Origin: Amphiduros pacificus
Taxonomy: Eukaryota; Annelida; Polychaeta; Phyllodocida; Hesionidae
Assembly: GCA_949316495.1 (NCBI GenBank)
Contig: OX439007.1
Coordinates: forward strand, 9,018,049 to 9,082,048
Direction of reading: 5' to 3'
DNA: 64,000 bases
The translations under genes and the position numbers were made by a program. The notes under the pieces were generated by a model that made no database searches, was not told where the DNA came from, and worked only from the letters and a program-made list of their open reading frames with translations. Of the stretch, positions 1-9,399 are shown one piece after another; positions within the stretch are counted from its first letter, which is position 1; the number at the start of each line of letters is the position of its first letter.

Positions 1-11
1 CACTCACAAAA

Positions 12-440
12 CCTGTGACCTTAAGGTCACTGCCTTAACGTCAATGGATGCTGGTGCAAAATAGACAGATATGAAGTATTTTTACATAATATGAAATTAA
101 GACATCTATCAAATGTGAAAACAAATCATGAATAAAAAACAAAACATGTCAATATTCAAATACACTCCAATATTGCCAATATATAATATTGATATATGCA
201 AGGTAAATATATAAGATTAATTTAACATCGTGTACATTTAAATCCTAATTGAAAACCTTAAGGTCACTGCATTAAGGTCAATGGATGCTGGTGCAAAATA
301 AAACTGACAGATGTAAAGTACTTTTTACATAATATGAAATTTACATATCTATCAAATCATGATTAAAAAACAAAACATGTCAATATTGAAATACACTCTT
401 GCCAATATACAATATTGCTATATGCAAGGTAAATATAATA
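12..440. repeat. two-copy tandem repeat, unit about 242 bp
   Basis: A unit beginning near AACCTTAAGGTCACTGC (or the close variant at the start) and ending near TATGCAAGGTAAATAT occurs at about 12-213 and again at about 254-435. The copies share the same order of short blocks (ATGGATGCTGGTGCAAAATA, AAAACAAAACATGTCAATATT) and differ by small indels and substitutions. No coding potential is seen. This looks like an old local duplication or the edge of a longer satellite that starts left of the window. Confidence 0.75.
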
Positions 441-1665
441 AATAATATAAATAATGCATTGAAATATGACAGTATAGATGAGGTGACCTTTGTAATCCAT
501 ATCACGCTTGTGAACAAACAAACAAAATTTGGTTACTGTTAATCGTAGTAATTAACATAAGATGGGCATGGAAGGGGTTTATTTCAATTTAAAAAGTAAT
601 TAATCCTGACAGGTGTATTGAGTTTGATTGGTTAATTTCAAGTAGATAGATTGTATGTTTGACAGTGTCCTGTTCTACATAACCTCTACACATGTCATGA
701 AAGCCTCAAACAACATTAATAGTTGACCCATACAAAAAATATTTATTGCAGATTTTAACTTCGTTTCAACTATATTTTTGTCAGTTGTATGATAATTATT
801 ATTTCATAGGGAAATACTGCTTATACCATTCAAATGCCTCAATACAAGCCGACAACCAAATCGAAAAAATAATCTGTTTTATATATCATATATTTTAAGT
901 ATTCAAACTCATTTAAGGACATAAATGAGTTTGAATGAGAAATATATGTCTAAATTCTATATCTGACAAAATAATCAAAAACAATGAGGCCATGCCTGTC
1001 ATGACAACTAATGAATTAGTCATGTGAATTCTATTTTCATGTTATAATTGTTGAGCTTAGAATGTTTACCCATTGGTCAAGATGATAATGTCATAAACAT
1101 GGAAAGAGATCTATATTAAACTTGTTTTTCTCCCATACATATATTTTACAGATGTTTTCCAATTTTTATTTATTTATTTATTTTTCTTCTTATATCATCA
1201 ATTTATAATTATTAATATGACAGGAGAGACATAGTGTGTCATACAAATTATTTATCATAACGCTCTTCAATAAAAATGAATGAAAACCTGTTATATCTCT
1301 ATGTTCTTCTTTCAATTTTTTCATGTGCTCTCTTATCAGTTTGGTGACTTTCTTGAAACCCTTTTTCTCTTATATTTACACAGAATCTTTCAGAACTGCT
1401 ATCATGAGATTTTTTTTAGAATTTGCCAGACCTTTCCCTGTTGTTTCCCATACTTCAATGGAGTGATTTTTGGAGAACCTTTTATTTCTTCACTTTTTTA
1501 ATAGATGTCAATTCAGATTTGGTTGCATTCAAAGGTATATTCAGAATTCCTGTTAGCTATTTTCTGATCAAGCCCTTCTCGGTTGTGCCCATTTCCTCAG
1601 ATGTTATATTGTCATTTACAGGATTTTTAATAGAACTTTAGATTGCCTCTTAACCTTTTAAGATT
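441..1665. other. AT-rich non-coding sequence downstream of the lectin gene
   Basis: No gene is seen. Open frames here are short, Phe/Leu-rich products of T-rich sequence. It lies beyond the 3' end of the minus-strand lectin gene and may include its 3' UTR or polyadenylation region, but no single poly(A) site stands out. Confidence 0.5.
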
Positions 1666-2010
1666 TCATTTCTGGGTTATTATTAACTGGTTTTGTGATT
1701 TTTTCTTAACACTTTGGCTGTTGTTGTCTTTTCTCAGTTCATCAGACATTCGGTTTTTTTCAGAGATTTTTTGGTAATTTTCAGAATTCTTTTCATCAGA
1801 TAATGTGCAATTTGTTTTGTAATTTTCATTTGACTGCTTCCGATGCTGTTGATTAGTCTTTTTAGATGATGGTTTATCATGTTTGATTTTATTTTCTCCC
1901 TTAGATGTTCCTCTAAAATTTGTCTTCTTTGAATGGATTTCGTTTGTTTCCTGAGAACTATTTTTCATTTCTTTTGAATTTTTATTAAATTTCTTTTGCT
2001 TCTTTTTCTT
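1666..2010 (-). other. in-frame charged extension after the lectin-gene stop
   Basis: Directly after the TAG that ends the last lectin-gene exon (2013-2011), the same reading frame stays open for about 114 further codons. The product is very rich in Lys, Asn, Ser and Glu, starting with a Lys/Gln cluster and later reading like a disordered tail. Composition matches the preceding acidic/basic tail. It may be 3' UTR that is open by chance in A-rich DNA, a longer ancestral C-terminus cut by a recent stop, or sequence reached by alternative splicing (an AG lies at the TAG itself). The stop context is not the classic TGA-CTA read-through context. Confidence 0.35.
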
Positions 2011-2101
2011 CTAATTGTCATCATCATCATCATCATTATCATCATTATTATCATCTTTTGTCTTCTTATCATCATTGTTTGTCTGATTATCATTTGATTG
2101 C
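2011..2101 (-). CDS. lectin gene, last coding exon (acidic cytoplasmic tail)
   Basis: Minus-strand exon with acceptor TTTACAG just upstream. One base completes the split codon from the previous exon, then 29 codons and a TAG. The product is a disordered, charged tail: QSNDNQTNN, a Lys-containing stretch, then an Asp/Asn run encoded by a GAT repeat, visible on the plus strand as an ATC microsatellite. The length of the Asp run is probably polymorphic. Its role as a cytoplasmic C-terminus is inferred from its position after the membrane exon. The entry phase fits the preceding exon exactly. Confidence 0.6.
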
Positions 2102-2223
2102 CTGTAAAGATTGAATAATTGTTATATTATCAAAAACTACATATTTGCTGCCATAACATGAGGATTGTCCAATATTATAATATATATATATATATAATAT
2201 TATTTGATTGGTTGTGTACAAAC

Positions 2224-2301
2224 CTTTGTGGGTTCTCAGGATCATCCACTCCGATTTGATTTGAATCCAAACTCGGTTTAACAGTTGATGATGTTGAAAG
2301 A
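2224..2301 (-). CDS. lectin gene, cytoplasmic exon
   Basis: Minus-strand exon of 78 bp between an acceptor (ATTCTAG) and a donor (AAG/GTTTGT). It reads LSTSSTVKPSLDSNQIG and then VDDPENPQ. It enters with one base and leaves with two, which joins in frame both to the membrane exon (3985-4102) and to the last exon (2011-2101). The sequence is Ser/Thr- and Pro-containing, without a recognised domain, and fits a short cytoplasmic tail. Support is splice-site and phase consistency; no transcript data were available. Confidence 0.6.
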
Positions 2302-3138
2302 CTAGAATTGAATGAAAAATTTGTCATTTATGATATTAAAAAAATAATATGTCAAGTGATAGTCAGAGATATTGTTACTATCTTTAATCAAACATTGACT
2401 TAAAGATGTATTTATAGGTTGTGTTTTCATTTTTTTATTACCACACAAGGCATATGTTTGTTTACAGAGTGACTGGAAATATTACCACTTCTATTATCAC
2501 CTAAACATGACAACATAAACCAAAACCTCAGATAACTGCCATGTAACAAGAATATGCTTGGATGGCTTTGGTTAAATTTTGGTGTATTACGTATCAAAAA
2601 AAGTGAAATAATGATCTTTCAAAATTAAGATAGAATCATGATATGTTTTCACATAAGAGAATATGACTGACTTTGTGGGTTAAACAGTAGAATAACGAAT
2701 GGTTCTTGTTGGTTAAAAAATTAAATAGGGCACAGCAGCAAATACATTTTGCATTTATTGTGTTGTATATCATTTGTGATAGCTGTAGCCAAACTGTGAA
2801 AGTACTCAAATGTGGTGTGTACAAGCTATGTTTTGCATCAAAATAGATTCAGGGCCTAACATGTTTATCAAGTTAAAGTGACAGCAGATGGTGGGACTAA
2901 AGAATACAGATTTCAAAATAATTTCATAAATTTAAAGTCATCTTATAAACATTTATTGTCATAAATTTCTATTTTCAAGAAAGAGTAGATAAATTAAATC
3001 ATTCTAAAACACATTTATTCCATTTTTTTGATTGCATTTTTGTACTGAAGTATTAACCAAAAAATGAGAAAATTTTGTCAGTTTTGGATTTTTATATAAA
3101 TCTAAAAGAAAATTCTTCCATTTGTGCATATGTATAAA
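2302..3138. other. intron of the lectin gene, nothing recognised
   Basis: AT-rich sequence between the cytoplasmic exon and the solo LTR. I see no coding region, RNA gene or recognisable transposon. Confidence 0.5.
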
Positions 3139-3748
3139 TGTTACAGTGGTTTTGCGTATCCGCCTAAATCTGGCCTATGGGGATCAGGAACTATACTCGC
3201 TGGCGACTGTGAGCTGGTGCCTTAACCTAGCTACCTAATCTACCTATGTGATTTGGGAGGTAATAAGGACTGCAGACACAGTGTAAACAATGCACAATAG
3301 TTGTCTTTATTCGGTGCTGTATACACTAGAATCTGGCTAGGAAGGCAGGGCAAGAGCGTGATATATGAAATATCCAAATGCTAATACTGACAGAGTCCTG
3401 AGGCTGGTTAAAACACCCAAGTCTATACAAGTGGCTGTCACGAGACAGAGTGTCGTGGATCTTCAAGGCAAGTTGTTTCTGCTCCCCGAGTAGCGATTTC
3501 AGGGCCTTCTTATTTGGATCCAAGTGCATACTAATGAGCGTCGGCCTGCGTTGCTCCTCTGCAGCACCTGGCGTATTTCCGGCTTGAAGCATCACGTCTT
3601 CTTCCTGCTTGGTGAGTAATGCATCTCATCAGCTTGCACTTGTTGGCCTTCACGTTTGCACTCTGTAACCTCTGTGATCTTTTGCCAAATATCATGATTG
3701 TCTATACTTGTATATAAGAGTCTATGGTTGGGTAATCTATATCCTACA
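3139..3748 (-). mobile_element. solo LTR of the env-bearing Gypsy family
   Basis: About 610 bp from TGTTACAG to ATCCTACA, matching over its length both LTRs of the large Gypsy element at 21327-51532. It has TG/CA ends and is flanked on both sides by the 4-bp repeat TAAA, a normal Gypsy target-site duplication. No internal sequence is present, so it is a product of LTR-LTR recombination. On the minus strand it carries an AATAAA signal, as in the other LTRs. It is a fossil in an intron of the lectin gene. Confidence 0.85.
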
Positions 3749-3984
3749 TAAATATTAAAATGATATCACGTACTTTCATTATATCTTGGAAAAAGGAGAG
3801 AACCCTTTCAGACCATGTAACCTAATTGGCTCACAGAAAAGCTTACATGCAGAATAAGATAATCATCCAAGTATAAAATATAAACATATCTATGAACTTT
3901 TAGTGAATAGTATAAGCTATAAATAATTCTGAAAAATTATGCCAGCAACAATAACATAAGTCAAATATTTTAATTATATAATAC

Positions 3985-4102
3985 CTTATTTTAACAGTGG
4001 CTACTACCCCTCCAACCAAACCAGCTGTGCACGCCAACACAATCAGCACTGTGTCCCATGTCTCCAGCCCCTGTTCTTCTACCGGCAAATCCTCCCCTCC
4101 TC
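3985..4102 (-). CDS. lectin gene, transmembrane exon
   Basis: Minus-strand exon of 118 bp. The acceptor is CAACTTTAG and the donor is ATAAG/GTATTA. It encodes a short acidic segment (GGEDLPVEEQGLETWD) followed by a single hydrophobic span (TVLIVLACTAGLVGGVVA, with Gly/Ala packing) and a basic stop-transfer start (TVKI). This anchors the extracellular lectin domain in the membrane as a type I protein. It enters needing one base and leaves with two; the exit matches the next exon. The stalk exon ends in phase 0, so at least one small exon must lie between. A 25-bp candidate at 5681-5705 would bridge the phases but is weak. Confidence 0.6.
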
Positions 4103-4340
4103 CTAAAGTTGTCTATAGATGGAATCCAAGAAAAAACAATATGCTGTAAGGTTTCTCATCTGATATGGTGCTTTTTTAGTTTATATAATTTTAAAGTTAT
4201 GCGATTCATATGTAAATTGTTATAATTATAATAGCTTCTCTCTCCCCACTTTAGTCAATAGATGGAATCCAGATAACACAATAACTGAATTTAGATTTAT
4301 AGTTGATGCGCTAAACTCCATCACTCTCATAATAACAGTT

Positions 4341-4636
4341 TTGTTTGTTTGTTTGGGGTTTTACATCACTTTCAACATTATTTCAGTCATTTCGTGATGA
4401 GACCTACTTGTAGCAGATATAGTGCTGCCTCACTGAATTGTCATGTCGCAGGTCCTTGACATGACAACCCACCCGGTCAGATTTACAAGGACAACGGGTT
4501 AATCCTTTAGCACAGGCCTCAGCTCATGTGTGAAATTCTATCATGGCCGGGGATCGAACCCACGACCTTTGGATCACCACAGAGGAATTGGTGCTAATAA
4601 GCTGGCGCTCGAACCAACTGCTCCACGGCCTGTGGC
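4341..4636 (-). mobile_element. tRNA-derived SINE, complete, minus strand
   Basis: Read on the minus strand it starts with a tRNA-like head near GGCCGTGG (box A region TRGYNNARNNGG, box B near GGTTCGATCCCCGG), then a shared body with GACCTGCGACATGACAATTC and AATGTTGAAAGTGATGTAAA, and ends in an AAAC repeat. It is flanked by a 17-bp direct repeat, CTCTCATAATAACAGTT, at 4324-4340 and 4637-4653, a clean target-site duplication. Box A is mutated in this copy. Confidence 0.9.
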
Positions 4637-4653
4637 CTCTCATAATAACAGTT

Positions 4654-5644
4654 ATAACAGTTACCAGATTGAATAATGTTGGGTTTGATATGCACATATA
4701 AGTACAATACGGCTCAAATATAAACAGTTATAGACATTATCTGATACTTGGTGCTTCAAGAGAGTGTTCTGCACCTATGAACACTGCACTCACATGTTCT
4801 TGCCTTATTATCTTTATCTCATACTTATCTACCACACATGGTTTATATATAAAGCAGACCAGTGTTAACATAGTAAGATGTACAGTGAAAAGGGCAAGGA
4901 TCCACAAGAATAAGCTAGACGATCACAGTCCCTGGCCAATACCAACAACGGTTTCAATCTTATTAGATCTCTTCAGTTGGATAGGCACTGATTGCATTAT
5001 CCTAATTCTTTTTTATATTGGATCTGGTGGAGGTGTCAGCACCTCAGGAGGTGCTGCTCCTTCACACATAGCACCTCAGGTGTGGAGGTGTTATTGGTTT
5101 CTGTCATCTCCTGGGTCGAGGTGCAATCAAGAAACCTTTGTGTTTCAAGGTTTATGAGGGTTAAAGGTGAGTTGTATCACAATCTACGACTTTTAATTGA
5201 TTCGAATCAGATTTGATCTCTTTATTTAATAATTTTTATATTTAAGGACCCTCTCCCTTGAGGCCTCCAGACAATTTTTTTTTATTTTGCGCTTCGTTAT
5301 GTTCTGGTGCGGGGTTAGAATGTCCAGTTTTTAAACAAATATTATTGATCTTGTACATAAGGTACAGATCTAAGTTGTTATGTGGCCTCACACAGGGTGG
5401 CACTATTATAATATAACATGTCATGCTCAATGATGTCATTAAAAAGGGTGTGTAGCATTGTTTATGTTGTTGGACACACACAATATAGATCTGCACTTGC
5501 TGCAATCTTTTCCACATTGTTTTGCTTTAAATATATTGGGCATCAAACCAAAACCTTTATCTCATATCTATCTGCAGTAGATAAGTATGATATAATGTCA
5601 AGAACATAGGTTAGTGCAGTTTTCATGCTGATAGATCTCTCTCA
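4654..5644. other. lectin-gene intron with a short GC-rich palindromic patch
   Basis: No firm gene. At about 5035-5060 a near-perfect palindrome of AGCACCTC/GGAGGTGCT occurs, with related CACCTC/GAGGTG motifs up to 5125. On the minus strand this patch gives short Thr/Pro-rich open stretches (for example EMTETNNTSTPE) like the stalk exon, so a decayed or alternative stalk exon is possible. The splice signals are not convincing. Confidence 0.3.
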
Positions 5645-5695
5645 TTGGTTCTGGTGGAAGGATCTCATCTCTCGAGGTACTTCCACCAGAACCAA
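5645..5695. repeat. perfect 16-bp inverted repeat (hairpin)
   Basis: The arm TTGGTTCTGGTGGAAG at 5645-5660 is exactly reverse-complemented at 5680-5695 with a 19-bp loop. It lies next to the stalk exon and overlaps a possible 25-bp micro-exon (5681-5705) whose phases would connect the stalk exon to the membrane exon. Confidence 0.8.
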
Positions 5696-5759
5696 ATTGA
5701 GAGGTCTGTCAGCTTGAACACTGCACGAATGTTCTTGCCTTTTTAATACAAAAGCAAAC

Positions 5760-5986
5760 CTTTAGGTTCTCAATACTGGTCACTGGAATTGAAGCAGATA
5801 AATTTTCATAATCTGTTATCACCACTGGAGTTGTTTCTGTCACCACTGAAATTGTCACCACTGGAGTTGTTTCTGTCACCACTGGAATTGTCACCACTGG
5901 AGTTGTTTCTGTCACCACTGGAATTGTCACCACTGGAGTTGTTTCTGTCACCACTGGAATTGTCACCACTGGAGTTGTTTCTGTCA
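5760..5986 (-). CDS. lectin gene, Thr-rich stalk exon with 36-bp repeats
   Basis: Minus-strand exon of 227 bp with an AG acceptor (GATTAAG) and donor AAG/GTTTGC. It encodes five copies of TETTPVV in a 12-residue unit (TETTPVVTIPVV), then ITDYENLSASIPVTSIENLK. A Thr/Pro/Val array between a lectin domain and a membrane span is typical of an extended, O-glycosylated stalk. The 36-bp DNA repeats are nearly identical and probably vary in number between alleles. Entry phase needs one base, which fits the upstream lectin exon only if that exon uses a GC donor; the exit is phase 0. Confidence 0.6.
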
Positions 5987-7315
5987 CTTAATCATGAACA
6001 TTCACATGACAAAAAGTTATAATAAGAAAGGTTGCCATATTATCATTAGACAGATGTAAAAGCATTTTCAGAATTCTGTCATTTATTCACACAAAGGGGG
6101 AAACTATGAATATTATTCATTAATCCTTACAGGTTGGAAACTTTCAATTCCAAGCAATTGTATGATTAGGCAGAAAAAGTAACTTTGGACTGTTAAAACT
6201 AGATAATTAGTTCTACAATTGTAAAGACCTCATGTAGAATGTTTTAGTGTTGCTGTTTTACTTGGTTAAGAATTCTGGTTTTTTTTACTATGTTAGGAAG
6301 GTTAAAGGAGGGGGTTCAAGTATAAAAGGAAGGGGATGGATGGAGCCTATTAAACAGGTCTTGGTCATCAAAACACCCATACCTCAGCCAGTATATATTT
6401 ATAACATTCTAATATATTTGTTACTTTCTAAAAAAAATATCTGGTACTTTGTACAATGCTGCATTAAACAATAAAAGCGTTCTGAGATTTAAATGTTTTT
6501 GAATTTTATTCACAGATGACACTGTGTGTGAGATGTTGGTTTCGGTTTGTTTATAAATAACATGCACATGGCTGAATGCATGTGTTCAGCATGTTACTAC
6601 ATATTTGTGGTTTTACCCCATACCTCCCATGGGCTAGATGCTGCTGCAGTGCTTAATATATGCTTTCTGAATGAGCCAAAAGTGTTTGATTGATAAACAC
6701 GTCAAAAATGACATATGCACATTCTAAATTTTAAGGTTCACCTTTACTCCTTTTATTCTTCCCCTCTGTTTATGTGATCAAGGAGGAGGACTGTCACAGA
6801 GATAGTCAGAGGGGATTATGCAGGGTGGTGTGACACCAACCCCTTTCTTGCCTATGTTTACAGCCTGCCCAGCCACCAGCAGCATCCAGTGGGCTGCGAG
6901 TGGACAATTTGACCAACAGTTAATTTGTAAGGTAGCTGTATTGTGTGGCGCAGTACCAATCAGCAGCAGGGGCAAAATCTGGGGCAGGGCTGTCTGACCA
7001 TACACTTTTCATGGGTCTTGGTCCCCCCTGTTTAAGGTGCCCAGTAGAGTCATATACATGTCAATGCTTATATTTGATCATCTCAGCCAGGATAGAATCT
7101 CAACATTAGAATTAACAGAAATTGGCCTGTAGTATTTTTTTTGTTTTGTATACAAATGATATATGATCGAATGTGGACCTACATAAGTTATTTATGATTG
7201 ACATTTGATTGACATGATACTAGATTTGCTTTTTTAAGGAATTTGATTAATAATAATCACAAGAAATATATTTGTTGAATGTATTTGTATAGTGCTGATA
7301 CCAAAAAGTTTCTAT
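5987..7315. other. lectin-gene intron, nothing recognised
   Basis: Mostly AT-rich non-coding DNA. A more GC-rich patch at about 6780-7010 could be an old repeat fragment, but I do not recognise it. Confidence 0.4.
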
Positions 7316-7326
7316 CACTTTGTTTA

Positions 7327-7793
7327 GGCCACGGGCCGTGGCGCAGTAAGTTTGCTTGTTTGTTTCGGGCTTTACATCACTTTCAACATTATTTCGGTCA
7401 TTTCGTGATTAGACCTACTTGTAACAGATATAGTGCTGCCTCACTGAATTGTCATTTCGCAGGTTCTTGACATGACGATCCACCCGGTCACAGAATTACA
7501 AGGACAACAGGTTAACCCTTCGCGCACGGGCCTCAGCTCATGTGTGAAATTTTATCATGATTTCAATCTCGGCATGGCCGGGGATCGAACCCTTGACCTT
7601 TGGATCATCACAGAGGAACTGGTGCTATAAGCTGGGGCTCTAACTTACTGCGCTGGGCCGTGGCGCAGTTGGTTAGAGTGCCAGCTTCATTATACAAATC
7701 ACACATGAGCTGAAGCCCGTGTCAAAGGGTAGGTCTCCTCACAAAGTGACTGAAATAATGTTGAAAGTGATGTAAAACCCCAAACAAACAAAC
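7327..7793 (+). mobile_element. SINE (internally deleted), interrupted by a second SINE
   Basis: A plus-strand SINE starts with GGCCACGGGCCGTGGCGCAGT at 7327 and resumes at 7670 after an inserted copy, ending in AAACAAACAAAC near 7793. Its body lacks the middle present in other copies. The outer flanks carry CACTTTGTTTA at 7316-7326 and 7794-7804, the target-site duplication of this host SINE. Confidence 0.85.
7348..7654 (-). mobile_element. SINE inserted in another SINE
   Basis: A near full-length minus-strand copy sits in box A of the plus-strand SINE around it. The 15-bp sequence GGGCCGTGGCGCAGT is repeated at 7333-7347 and 7655-7669. It is both host SINE head sequence and the target-site duplication, which orders the two insertions in time. 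Confidence 0.85.
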
Positions 7794-7858
7794 CACTTTG
7801 TTTAATGTAAAGGTCATGCAGGCAAGGTGACACCTTACCATTAAGGGCATTCCATGTG

Positions 7859-8184
7859 CTTGTTTGTTTGTTTGTATGGGGTTTTACATCATTTTCAGCA
7901 TTATCTCAGTTATTTCGTGATGAGACCTACTTGTAGCAGATATAGTGCTGCCTCACTGAATTTTCATGATGCAGGTCCTTGACATGACAACCCACCTGTT
8001 CATAGTTTTACAAGGACAATGGGTTCACCCTTTTGGCATGGGCCTCAGCTCAAATGTGAAATTATATCATGATTTCAATCAAGCATGGCCAGGGATCGAA
8101 CCCACAAACTTTGGATCACCACAGAGGAACTTGTGCTAATAAGCTGGCACTCTAAGCAACTGCACCATGGTCCATTGCCCCACC
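7859..8184 (-). mobile_element. tRNA-derived SINE, minus strand
   Basis: Same family as the copies at 4341 and 7348: tail repeat at the left, head with box A/B remnants at the right. Flanked by TTCCATGTG at 7850-7858 and 8185-8193. It is more diverged than its neighbours. Confidence 0.85.
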
Positions 8185-8389
8185 TTCCATGTGGCAAGAA
8201 GGATTTTAAATTCTGGTATATACTGGGCATGGATTACAGTTTGTGCCATTTAATCGTCTAAACACAGCAATGATATTGATATGATAGTTTTTGCACATCT
8301 TACTGATTCTTAGATTCACCACAGACTCATTTTTCAGCATCATCAATTGTAATAGTGCAATCACTTAATTTTCTTTTATTTGCCTGCCA

Positions 8390-8760
8390 TAGGAGATATG
8401 GAGACAGTGAAAGGTATGGTCCTAAGGCAGAGCCTTGATCGACTGCATACTTAGTGGACATAAGGATTGATCTATGCATACCAACTTTGACAATCTCCAA
8501 TCCACTAGGTATGACTTAATCCACTACAGGGCATGACCAGTAACCATGCATTTTGACTTAAATATGTTCAGTAGTATCAATCATGTCAATTTAAAGACCC
8601 AGAAGCAGTAATTTTACTGATTTCCTATTATCGAGGTCATGTAAGATGTCATTCTTTACCTTTAGCAGTGCTGTCTCTGTCCTATGATATTTCTTTTTGC
8701 TCAATATATATGTTGGTCAGGTTAGAGACAGGTCTTTTTTCCTCAATCAACTGTTGCATC
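8390..8760 (-). pseudogene. LINE reverse-transcriptase remnant
   Basis: On the minus strand a short stretch reads YHRTETALLKVKNDILHDLD, the widely conserved palm-side motif of CR1/L2-like LINEs (TETALL.VQNDIL.ALD). Further along, in broken frames, comes a piece like QGSALGP, matching the QGSVLGP motif. Stops and frameshifts are many and no ends are visible. A very similar remnant lies at 19480-19860 and the same region occurs in LINE C. Confidence 0.6.
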
Positions 8761-9399
8761 TGATAGTGGATTATTAATGATGGTTGTAATGATTGGGAGG
8801 GGCTCATCCAAGAAGTCATGAAGAGACGATGTGGGAAATGGATCAAACTCACATTACGTTTTTGCTGCCCTTCTTATCATTATTAGGACATCATCAGATG
8901 ATAGTAGTGTATAATTTGCCAGATATGTAGTGACCTCAGCATTGTTCATCATGCCATCTAGTGTGAAATAGTGATATGAGTGATATTTATGTCCATTTCA
9001 CTGCAGATTCTTTTAGTCCTTGCAAGAAACAGGGTGACAGAAGAATCAGAGTGCAGTACAGAAAGAAATTGTCAAAATATGATGCTTGGCAATCCTGATT
9101 TGGAATAACTATAAACCAGGATGAAAGTGAACATTTTGTGGTCAGGTTGGTCTTACTGCAGTAACAAAAAACCTACCTTAGTGGAAATATCTACAACTAT
9201 ATAACTTTGCATGGTGTAAGATTGTCACAGTTGATTGAGCACAGGCATTTCTACCTGCCTTGTAGTGGCAATCTGTGTTCTGGTTAACCTACATAGCTGA
9301 ACTACTTAGAATACAAACAATCAATATGGCCAGCTCTCAATCAGCTGATCTCCCTCAACAGGACAACTATATTGTAAGCTTTCAGCTGTCTGTGCTGGG
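8761..9399. other. unassigned sequence between LINE remnants
   Basis: No gene seen. The part next to the minus-strand remnant may continue that LINE, but no motif is readable. Confidence 0.3.

Noticed and set aside
1280-1641. Two overlapping Phe/Leu-rich ORFs
   Set aside because: Short, overlapping frames in T-rich DNA without domain, splice or repeat support.
3326-3595. Minus-strand ORF in the solo LTR (and its relative at 21521-21772)
   Set aside because: It lies in LTR sequence present three times in the window. It is not conserved between the copies as protein.
5789-6022. Plus-strand Leu/Ser/Pro repeat ORF over the stalk exon
   Set aside because: It is the antisense shadow of the minus-strand TETTPVV stalk. 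The minus strand has splice sites, phase and sensible composition.
6778-7005. Minus-strand 75-residue ORF with a hydrophobic stretch
   Set aside because: No family match that I recognise, no splice or phase agreement with the lectin gene. Probably an old repeat fragment.
7327-8184. tRNA genes at the SINE heads
   Set aside because: Box A and B are present but the sequence does not fold into a complete tRNA, and each copy continues into the same SINE body and AAAC tail.
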